Shown here in pieces: positions 22,697 through 33,100 of a stretch of DNA of 64,000 nucleotides. Every line of letters starts with the position of its first letter. The stretch's first letter is position 1. Made by a program: the position numbers and the translations under genes. A model generated the notes under the pieces. The model made no database searches, had not been told where the DNA came from, and worked only from the letters and a program-made list of their open reading frames with translations. Source of the DNA: Cerrena zonata (lineage: Eukaryota; Basidiomycota; Agaricomycetes; Polyporales; Cerrenaceae); assembly GCA_038087015.1 (NCBI GenBank), contig JASBNA010000011.1:248001-312000 (forward strand), in the 5' to 3' direction.

Positions 22697-24161
22697 CAAG
22701 ACAGATATGATCATCCCCTGTCTACCCTCGCGCCGAGGATACGCCTACCCCCTCAATCGTCTCCGTATCGAGCAAGGTTCCTCACATGTCAAATTATCCT
22801 GCTCCTCCTCGGGCCACTCGTGCGTGTGTGTGATGTCTCGGATGACAGTGCAAACGGAGCCCTTACAGTGCAGATTATATCGCATCAGCCTTCCATACTA
22901 ATTATTTATCATTTCAATTTTTATTCCCCCTCAACTACCCACCCGCTGTTAATTTGTCTCGATTGGACTTTTTATGTATAATTATCTTGCTCTCGTCTTC
23001 TAGCCTTAGAGCCACCCTATGTATCCATTAGCGCATAATTCTAGTGATTATTTCGACGTTCAGTTGGTCTAGACCCAATATATTATTCGCCTTCCTTCCT
23101 GGATTACAATGATCGGTAGCGAGCCCATATACAAATTGTGCGGCCGACGCGAGCTACGTCAAGTGAACGTCTTTCCAAACATGTAACATCATTTTAACAC
23201 ATGGCCCTACCGTTGGTGTCGTTGTTGTGCCTTGAACTTTAACTTGCTCGAATTACTGGGCGAGATGATGTACCATCTCAGTATGTCACATACAATCTCA
23301 GCTTCGCAGCGCGGGGTCAAAGTTCAGAGCTGTAGATCTATTGTTTAATGAATACATCGGGTCCCTGTATCGGAGGATAGATACCAACGTTATTAAAAGA
23401 CGATCATGAACAGTTGATCTTTGAACAAGTGGTTCTCAGGCTCTCGGGATGTCAACCTCTGAAAGGCTCCTACATTCTCAGCAGCAGTTACCCGAAGTGT
23501 ACTCCAACTCTCTGGGTTTCATATAGTCGTGCTGGATACTCTCTCTCTGCCTCGGTCCGATTCGATCGCCGTCAAAGAAGGTTTGCGTTTCACCGACCCC
23601 AAACACTAATTTTAAATGCTGTAATATATATACAATTCCTCACTGCTTTCATAGCTCTGGACCAAGTCCAGTCGCAAACTTGACCGTGAACTTGATTGGC
23701 CACAAAACGGAGTTCTTTGTCTAGGCTTCAGTTGACCGTGATTTAGTATCACAAGCAAGAGTTTGGTCCGTTCTTGGTGGACGCAGTGGCAGGAGTTTAG
23801 AACGAATCAAGTGTCAGCTTCACAAGGTGCACGGATAATGGATGACGTATCGTAACATTGTATTTTGAAATTCCTTTCCATCGCTGAACGTGACCATCTC
23901 AGACCGTTGATTGCTATAGCAGAAGAATGGCCTCCGTCTCCATATGAGGTGGATATACGCTGTCAGTGTCACTGACATTCGAGTAGCTTGTTTAGAAAGT
24001 CTCGTATCACCCAAAAGAAGACAAAAAAGGTGCATGAATATTTACGAGTCCAGGTCCTTGCCAAAAAAAGTACACAATGTTACACTTGGGGGTGAAATTC
24101 AAAGAGAAAAAAAGCAAATAAATCCAAAATCAGATGACAGTCAACTTTCGAAGCAAAGGGT
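22697..24161. other. Intergenic, between convergent terpene synthase and ADAM genes
   Basis: No supportable gene, RNA or repeat. It should contain two 3' ends facing each other. Confidence 0.4.
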
Positions 24162-27100
24162 CTAACGTCGAGGGGCATAGTACGGGCCTGAAGGCGCCGC
24201 GCCAGGTTGAAGAAACTCAGGCGAATTGAGTGGATAACGCTCTTCCCATGAACTCGAGGAATGATACCTCGCATGTCCTTGTGGTGCTAAGCCCTGGCTC
24301 GGAACGGGAGCACTGAAGCATGTAAGTATCCAAAATGATGGATAGACGAAATTAAATATATTGCTCTCACTTGGGTCCACGCATAGGAGGGTAAGGGGGT
24401 ATACTTTGAGGTACTGCGCCAGGCACCGCTCTTACACCTGGAGCGACAATGACCGCTGGAGGTCCGTCCCAGCTGTTTAATTTTCGCATGTTTCTTCTTC
24501 TTGATCGAGCTCCGTCCTTGAGGCAACCTCGGATACCTGCGTACGATGGAATCAATGATCAGCGTTCTGACAATGCATATGCACGGAACTAGATCACACT
24601 TACCAGCGATGATACCCCAAAGTATAAGAAGTACCACGACACCAGCAAGAATTGTTACAGGTATCGAGATTTGCAGGTTTTGAGTATACCATGCCTGCCA
24701 GACCGAGCTGATCAGTAACAGGGGTATCGAGCTGCATACCGAGACTTACTTTGGCCGTATCTAAGAAGCTACCTGTCTGACAATTACCGCTCAGGCATGT
24801 ACCGCCGTAACCTAACGAACAGTGATTAGGTATTGTCTCAGACTGACTTTGTGATCGGGAAATACGCACCGCACGGAGAACCATCTACTAATGTGGACTG
24901 TAGAATCACACATTGGTTTGCTGTGTTGGGATCCTGACATGAAACTTGACAAGACTTGTCATTCGAGCCGCCGCAAGCCTTTTTCAAGTTCATCGAAGCA
25001 CCGACAGTCTGGCATTGTTCTGAACCAAAAGCAATATAGTGATTAGAATGATCCGATTCGCAAGGGGAAGAAACGACGTACTATCTAAAGAGGTGCAAAT
25101 GCCGTTGGCACAAGCCAAGCTGTCGTCTCCGCAGCTCTGACCTAGACAACATGGGCGTGTGTTTTAGTCTTAGCCATGGGATCCCGCGGTTTCTTTAATG
25201 ACTTACCGTTGGGGGAGAAGATGTCTGCTGGACACGCAGATGAATTGCCTGAGCACATTTCTGCTTGGTCGCACTTGGCATCCTTCGCAGGCCTGCATAC
25301 TTGCGTGGTTGGGGCGAAAGAGCACTGATCCGTACAGCATGGACTGCTGGCAGGGTCGCATACAGCTCCAGACTTGAACTTGCAAGTACTGACATCACAG
25401 CATGTCGAATTAGAACCCTGACCTGGGTCACAGTCTTCGCCATCTTCCACAATGCCGTTACCACACATTTGGAGCGAAATAAGTTTCACACCAGACCCTG
25501 GATCAGCTAGGCAGGATGTGTTGGTTTTTCCACCGGATGCACCGGCCATGAGTGAACCTGTATTAGACGGTGAGCTCGGGGGCAATGTCTGATAGGCGTA
25601 ATACTTACAGATATTGCCTAAACTGCACGGGGAGAACTTTGTTTCGCCGGCGTCGGCAACAGGGCTCATGATGTATTTGGAATTTGCGTTACAGCTAGAT
25701 GTAGATAACGGACAACATTCATTGTCATTTGACTCGCAGCCGTCAGCACACTAAAAGTTGGTTCGGGATTAGTATAAACTAGCTGAGTTCGCAACTTCAT
25801 CCGGCTCACATCGTGCTAAATGAGAGCGGTATGTCGTTAGTGTGATTCTCCCAGTTCAATCGGACAAACCTACGATAGCTCCAAAGTTATGTCCAATCTC
25901 GTGGGCAATAACTTGCCATTCAACTCGTCCTGATGTTGACACAGCCGTGCCGGAAACGACGTTCGGGGAATCCCCACTGGAGGTGGACTGACATCTGCAA
26001 ATTTTAAACAATTAATATTCTAACGTCCGATGTTTGACGGATACGGTCTCTCACAAAGTAGCAAGCCAGGCGATACCGACTTCAGTACCGGTTGGGCATC
26101 CACTCATCAGATGCCAGAGACCAGCGCCGTCAGTGCCCTTCTTTCCTCTCCAGTCGGAGAAAATGGATAGACGGTCATTAAGAGTGATGGAACCAGTACA
26201 GGCTACGTTCCATGGGTTTGCGGGGTCAGCGGAGTTTGGACATCTATATTGATATAGTATGTCAGAATATTAAAAAAGAGGGTATCAGGAATATACAAAC
26301 TGAGCGTCGTGAATTTGCAATTCAACGATACCAAGACTGACGTTGAAAGTGTTCTAGAGAATGTCCAGGTAAGCATCGACAAAGCCAAGAAAAAGTGGGG
26401 GAGCCACGAACCTTGTACAAAGCACTCGCAGTGTTGAAGTTCGAAATGATTTGTTGACTAGCGTTCTGTTGAGATCCATACTGGGTTACGTATTCGCAGT
26501 CCGCAGCTACTCCCATATAGATGATCTTCTGCGTTGATGGACAACCCGCATCGTTGCCAATTGAATCCTCAAAGCTAAAATTGAAGATTAGATAAGTGAA
26601 CAAGCCGTCAATCGCGCGATCAAAAGTGCTGTGGTCAAGTGCTTAATGGAACTCACTTAGAACCAATGCCGCCGCCCGCGACATCATCTCGTCTCACGAG
26701 TGTGCCGTTAGAGTCCCGGGTATCCAAGAAGCCAAAGGGGTCGTACCACGGCGCAGCGGAAGCGGGCCGTCTCAGCGCAGCATTCTCGTACGGATTGGTG
26801 TTGTACGAGAGTCGGTCGTGACCACAAGACTGAGGGGGAATAGGAATAGGACCAGAATCAAGTCCTTGGGCGGCATGGTATTCTTGATGGGACATGATAT
26901 CGGAATCGCGGAAGATGACAAGAGATGAATCCATGTCATCGAAAAGAAGTTGTGGATCCATATGGTGCTTGTTCCGCAGGTAGTTGTCTTTGGTCATGAC
27001 ATGATGCACAACTCCCTTCACAGAGAAGGCACCTTCGAATGATGGCGGAAGTCCACGATGAATATCGCCTTGATGATGAACCGTGATTCTTGCCCAGCCC

Positions 27101-27875
27101 AACTCTGACTTCCCTGAAGGTCTCGGCCAAACACCAGCAGCATCTTCCCTCATACGATCTAGTGATAGTTGGGCAGGAATCACTTCACCCCAGTACGCTT
27201 TGACCGTTTGGGGTAACAGAGGTTCTGTATGGCTCAGTATCGAGTTTCCATTAGGGCCAATTCGATAGTAGTTTATACGCGCAGCGGGGTGAATAAGATG
27301 TTCATTAGGACGTAGGTGGAGATGGTAAGTATCGCCAAATGCGGAGAGTTTCAAGCGAAAAGAGTCAGTGTGTTGCAATGTGGGTTCATCGATCGGGAAA
27401 GAACGTCGTCCATAGTTCCCAGAAAAAGACGGTCTCCGAGGAAGGATCTCAAGGGAATGTGTTGTCGGGTGTGCTATCCGCTTCAGCGGTCTTGGCGGTT
27501 TGCTAGAAGCTGCAAGTGTTCAACAAGGTTAGTAATCATCTTGATATAACGCGCAGCCGAACAGGCAGGATGCAGCACTCCGTCTGTATCCCAATGAGAG
27601 GCCGGTGTATGCCCAGTAACTGAGGTCTTCAGTTCCCTCGATCCAACCCATTTCCCCTGATTGATAGAACCGATCGCGACACATTGAGCACAACGGTTTC
27701 CTTTATGCCTTCAGGTATTCTCCCTCACTTGTACGCCTCTTTCCCCCTACACCGGCCATTTTCCCTCATACCGGTATTTAACAATACAAATAGTACCGCC
27801 CGACTCACCGGTGACATAGTTCAGGCCAAGAAAGAACACCAGAGCAAGAGCATAAATCCGGGAGAGAGGAGACAT
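24162..27875 (-). CDS. ADAM family zinc metalloprotease, type I membrane protein
   Basis: Fifteen exons on the minus strand, 27,875-27,809 to 24,312-24,162, 874 residues, all phases consistent. Order: signal peptide ([20 protein letters not shown]), prodomain, peptidase domain with [10 protein letters not shown] plus HD (residues 473-484, the HExxHxxGxxHD zinc site) and the Met-turn YIMSP, disintegrin domain ([16 protein letters not shown] and many cysteines), cysteine-rich part, transmembrane helix about 748-769 ([20 protein letters not shown]) and a basic, proline-rich tail. ADAMs shed or process surface proteins; fungal roles are little known. All zinc ligands are present, so activity is expected. 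The last zinc His and its Asp sit alone on a 6-nt exon (25,810-25,815). Intron 1 is 299 nt, long for this genome. Confidence 0.9.
25810..25815 (-). other. 6-nt micro-exon of the ADAM gene
   Basis: CACGAT (His-Asp) is flanked by a TTTAG acceptor and a GTGAGC donor. Splicing 25,874 to 25,815 and 25,810 to 25,750 keeps frame and completes the zinc motif; skipping it would also keep frame but remove the third zinc ligand. Confidence 0.85.
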
Positions 27876-28454
27876 GAGGGATCGTAAAGGAGCGAAAGAC
27901 AGAGGCTCTCCGGTTGAAATGAAGGAATGGGTGGCTATAAATGACAAGTCAGCAGCTACGAGCCAAGAACACCTGGGCGACAAAATGGCAGTGCACAACC
28001 CTGCTCGAAGAAACGAGTTGTCAGGATTAATAGGACGCCGACCAGCGGAAGGTGGAAGTGAGCAGACCACTATACGAAATGAAAGCAGAAAACAAAGACG
28101 GTAGTGGTCCTGTTAGCCCTGGGGGTGTTGAAGGCGAAAGACAGAGCTGTCAACTGAATCAGGCCTTTACTGATGCTCGTAGCAACTCCCAAGAACTCGC
28201 CGGCCGGCAACACAGCCAGAACGGGTTATTCTGATTCGGTTCCACACACTCGGTCACCTCTCTTGCGGTATCCAAGTGGACACTTTGAGCGTATTTTAAA
28301 TAGATGGAACATCGTTCAGGCCTATCAGACAGTCCAACTACAGACCAACTACAGGGTATTATGTTTCATTGGACTATGAATCCAACTAGATGCTATCCAA
28401 GTTTGGTGATCTAAATCACAGACAAAACAGCCTAATAACACTCTCCATTTACCG
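27876..28454. other. Intergenic, upstream of the ADAM gene
   Basis: Only short open frames without similarity. Should hold the ADAM promoter on its left side and the 3' end of the DUF7704-like gene on its right. Confidence 0.4.
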
Positions 28455-29347
28455 TCAATCCCTCTTTATTGACTGGGTTTTCTGACCATAGTAGTATCGC
28501 TTACGACCAACGCCTGCGAACCAGGCCAGTCTAGACAACGAATGGACATGAGGTTGCAATAACAGTATATCCTCAAAGTACTGACCTAGTAGCGAGCAGG
28601 AACACCACAAAAGTAACGTTACCGTGTGTTGTTCCATTCCAAGAGCTAAAGCTGTATCGCAAGGAAGTCGGCAGTGCAAGCCAGGACACAACAATGCTAG
28701 AAGAAATTTAGAAGAGCGTATTACCTCATAGGTCTTAGTCAACTTACTGCGTAGCCTATCCGATCCCAAGATATAAAAAGAGGTTGTTAGTATATCATGT
28801 AGCCATGATTTTGGGGTTGTAATGAAGGACAATTTCAATAGAAGTTTCATTGATTGCCAAAGAATCGATGTCATGCCCAGAAAAGAGCTGCGCATACGGT
28901 ACTGACTGAATACTTACATCTGCAATAGCCATGGCTGTAAGGGTAGCTCCGGCGATGCGTTCTTGCGCGACAGGATTGCCGGGAAGGGCATCACGCACGG
29001 CTCTCAGGCCAAGACCTTCCAGTAAACTGAGCAGGAAGTAACCTAACAATCATCATAGTCAGTGGATCGTCTATCACGGATAGATAGCAACAGATACAAT
29101 TTCCCAGCTGCCATACTGCCATGGTAGTTCTGTCATCGAGTAATCCTGACGGTGCGCCATCCGGGACAAGTTCATGATGGAACCAACCGGCTCCTGGCAC
29201 TGTCCAAATCATGACAGCGGGAAGTATGGTAGAGACTGTAGTTGACAATAAGTTAGTCGACACGTCACTTGTTCAGTCGAACGTACATGGTTCAAAGTAC
29301 ATGAAAAGCAAACGATAGAATCCAGCAATAACAGGAAAATCTGACAT
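28455..29347 (-). CDS. Four-helix membrane protein of the fungal DUF7704 type
   Basis: Exons 29,347-29,287, 29,235-29,098, 29,042-28,918, 28,755-28,748, 28,696-28,586, 28,530-28,455; 172 residues. Visible landmarks: MSDFPVIAGFYRLLFMYFEP, TILPAVMIWTVPGAGWFHHE, MAVWQLGNCYFLLSLLEGLG, RAVRDALPGNPVAQERIAGA, then WNGTTHGNVTFVVFLLATR and LAWFAGVGRKRYYYG. Hydrophobic helices at the N-terminus, at YFLLSL, at LTAMAIAD and at VTFVVFLLATRLAWF suggest an integral membrane protein. The family name is given from memory and its function is unknown. Exon 4 has only 8 nt (GCTACGCA) and joins IAD to HIVVSW through Ala-Thr. Confidence 0.75.
28748..28755 (-). other. 8-nt micro-exon of the DUF7704-like gene
   Basis: GCTACGCA lies between a GATAG acceptor and a GTAAGT donor. 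Phase 0 in and phase 2 out join exactly to the neighbouring exons and restore the DATHIVV segment. Without it the downstream frame is lost. Confidence 0.7.
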
Positions 29348-30169
29348 CCTGAGACTTGACTTGGCGATTTGGTAGGTAGAGAAGAGTCTCTTGGGACTAT
29401 ACTAGAATGTTGAAGGTACCCTAAAACGAAACCACAAGACGAAGCAAGAGTGCTGCGCTTGAACAGTGTGTGAACGTCGTGAATGTTACGGTCAACAAAT
29501 TCAGAAGCCTGATTTAGGTATGCACTTCCTTCAGACGCCCTAATCATTGAAAGCGGGGCGAAACGAAAGGTGAAATTTGAACACGTTGTTCCACAATATA
29601 CACGAAATTCTGTAGCAAACATAAGACATATATATGTCGTCTCTTCTTCAAAACCATGATCAGTAGCTAGCCGGTCTTTAACTTTTGACTACGTTAAGTA
29701 CTTACTTGCTTATTGCCATCAATACGGGCCCAAACTATTGGATCGTTACGGGAGGTGACATCAATAATGAATGCCTCCCAAAAGAATAAGATTTTGTGTT
29801 GACACGGGTGTATGGCATCTCGTAACCGAGTTTCCACTTCTGAACCCTTCTGAACCGAATACAGACATGAACACAGCGGCTAAATTCCATTCGCGAATCA
29901 TTGAATATCGAAATGAAGACGCTCTACGAGTCGTTCTTCAGACACATTATTCAATACTAGAGCAAAGTCAATTCTGATCCAAGAGGTACTCATATGGAAT
30001 GCTAAGGCATGTTTTGAGACCTTTGGTGAAAGACATTCGTTGTATTTTTGGCAATTACCACCAAAATCGCTGGCGTCTCAATCACGTGGCGCATAGTTTC
30101 GCGACGCGACGCGCTGGTGTTTATGCACAACCTACGTTCCTAACCACTACCACGAACAACGACCCCATC
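29348..30169. other. Intergenic, divergent promoter region before TOP2
   Basis: Upstream sequence of the DUF7704-like gene (left) and TOP2 (right). An open frame from an ATG at 29,999 is continuous with TOP2 and could extend its N-terminus by 57 residues. Confidence 0.4.
30101..30113 (+). promoter_or_regulatory. Tandem ACGCG motifs before TOP2 (MCB-like)
   Basis: Two ACGCG cores (30,104-30,108 and 30,109-30,113) lie about 60 bp before the TOP2 ATG. In yeasts MBF binds ACGCGT-like boxes in G1/S genes, so cell-cycle control of TOP2 is plausible; this is inference from a short motif. Confidence 0.3.
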
Positions 30170-33100
30170 ATGAGTTCCTCTGAGGAAGAGAACTTCAACC
30201 TGGACGTCTCTGGCTCCGAGTCAGAGGACTACGCTCCGGCACCCAAGAAGAAAGCGGCACCGAAAGCAAAGGCACCACCGAAGAAGGCTCCCGCAAAGCC
30301 CAAGGCCTCGAAGAAAGTACTTGCGGAGAAGGACGACAATGCAAGCGAGTCTGACAACGATGATGATGCACCAGTAGCTGGGCCAAGCGGCGGTCTTCAG
30401 GAACCGCGAAAGAAGAAAACCGCAACCGAGACGTATACGAAGGTATATTGCTCGATGATGCATATTCATTAACATACTGAGAACGCTCTCACTTTAGCTC
30501 ACACAACTTGAACATATTCTACTTCGTCCGGATTCCTACATAGGTAGCGTGGAAATGCGCCAAGAACCTATGTGGGTCTGGGACTCGGAGAATAAGCGTA
30601 TGGTGAACAAGGAAATCAAGTTCGTGCCCGGTTTCTTCAAGATTATTGACGAAATTCTCGTCAATGCTGCCGATAACAAGGTATGCATAATGGCATTAAC
30701 AATGTATGTCTGGGGGAACTCAATTTCGTCATTAGATCAACGACGCTAGCATGGACACCATCAAGGTGACCATTGACCCCGAGAACAACACTATCTCCGT
30801 TTACAACAACGGTCGGGGTATTCCTATCGAAATCCACCAGAAGGAGAAGATTTACGTTCCCGAACTCATTTTTGGACACCTTCTTTCATCATCCAATTAC
30901 GATGATGACGAGAAGAAGCTCACTGGTGGTCGTAATGGTTATGGTGCCAAGCTTGCCAATATCTACTCCACAGAATTCACCGTCGAGACTGCCGACAAGG
31001 AACGTGGTCAGAAGTATGTCCAAACATGGACGGAGAATATGGGTAAAGTTGGAAAGGCCAAGATCACCAAGAACGGCAAGAAGGAAGAGTTCACAAGAGT
31101 CACTTTCAAGCCTGACCTCAAACGTTTCGGTATGGACACCATCGACGACGATACTGTGTCTCTACTCAAGAAACGAGTGTACGATTTGGCTGGAACGGTT
31201 AAGGACGTCAAGGTCTTCTTGAACGACGAGCGTTTGAAGATCAAGACTTTCAAGCAATACGTCGAACTCTATCTTAGCTCTGCTGCCGAACAAGCTAGTC
31301 TCGAGTCGGGAGGTGCCGCCCAGGCGAAGCAGACAATGATCTACGAGGCTGTTGGCACTCGATGGGAGGTCGCATTTGCGGTATCGGATGGTAGCTTCCA
31401 GCATGTATCGTTCGCGAACCATATTGCCACCACCAAGGGAGGTAGTCACGTCAATCTCATTGCGGACCAAATTGCGAAGAGCTTGGCTGCGAATATCCAG
31501 AAGAAGAACAAGGGTGCTGCGGTTAAGCCTGCACAGATCAAGAGTCATATGTGGATCTTCGTCAATGCGCTCATCGAAAATCCAACTTTCGATTCGCAGA
31601 CAAAGGAAACGCTTACTCTGCAAGCGGGCAAGTTTGGAACGAAGCCTGTCCTCTCTGATGACTTCCACAAGAAAGGTACATAGTCACGCCTAAGTTCTCG
31701 CTTCTGTTTTTCTAAATTATCGTACAGTCCAGAAATCGGCTATTGTTGAAGAAATTCTCCATTGGGCTCAGAAACGAGCAGACAAAGAACTGAAGAAGAC
31801 TGATGGAAATCGTCGTACTCGGTAAGTCAACTTACTTGTCATACATATTTTTCTGACCAACTCACAATCCGCAGATTGACCGGTCTCCCCAAGCTTTCGG
31901 ACGCCAATAATGCAGGAACTCGTAAAGCGGCTGACTGTACCCTCATCTTGACAGAAGGAGACTCCGCCAAATCCCTTGCTGTCGCTGGTCTATCTGTTGT
32001 CGGTCGCGACAACTACGGGGTCTTCCCCTTGCGCGGTAAACTTCTCAACGTTCGAGATGCCAAACACGATCAGATTATGAAGAACGAAGAGATTCAAAAC
32101 ATCAAGAAGATTTTGGGTTTGCAGCACAACAAGGATTACAAGGACATCGCGTCCCTGCGATACGGTCAGATTATGATCATGACGGATCAGGTATATGCGA
32201 TAGGATTTTGTTCGTGTCTTGTTGGTATGCTAACGAACCTATTTCAGGATCACGATGGATCACATATCAAGGGTCTTATCCTGAATTATCTGGATCACTT
32301 CTATCCATCACTTCTGAAGATACCCAAATTCGTGGTAGAGTTTGTTACTCCTATTGTTCGAGTAAGTTGGCTGGTACATCTTGTTGTAGAACGATCTTGA
32401 CTTACACCTCGGACCAGGTCACGAAAGGCAACCAGAAGATTAACTTCTTCACAATTCCCGAATATGAACAATGGCTTGAAGCTTGCCCCGATCCTCATAG
32501 ATGGAAAGCAAAGTACTACAAGGTATTTGTCGTTCTATTTGGTTGTCAAATTGTATCTGAATATGGTTATAGGGTTTGGGTACTTCCCAAGATACCGATG
32601 CCCGCGAGTACTTCAGTCAGATGAGCAAACATATGATCCCCTTCTCTGTTATCGAAGAGGAGGAGCGTGGGCTTATCGAGCTAGCTTTCAGCAAGAAGAA
32701 AGCTGATGAACGTAAGGAATGGTTGCGTCAATTGAAGGTATGCACGATCTTCACACGCTAACATTGTCTTTGGTTAAAACTCCATCCCAGCCCGGTACTT
32801 ACCTCGATCACAACACGAGGGAGATTACAATCTCGGATTTCATTAATCATGAACTTATTCTCTTCTCGCAAGCTGATAACATTCGTTCAATCCCTGCCAT
32901 TGCTGATGGTTTGAAGCCTGGACAGCGGAAAGTTATTTGGGCATGCTTCAAGCGTAAGCTTAAGAGCGAAATCAAGGTTTGGGACTAGTTCAATACCATA
33001 CCTAGATGGTCCTAATCAACATTCTCGTTGTGTTCTAGGTCGCCCAGCTGGTCGGTTACATTTCTGAGAAATCGCAGTACCACCATGGCGAGCAAAGTTT

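Noticed and set aside
29209..29622. 137-codon minus-strand frame
   Set aside because: Overlaps the first exon of the DUF7704-like gene out of frame and shows no family signature.
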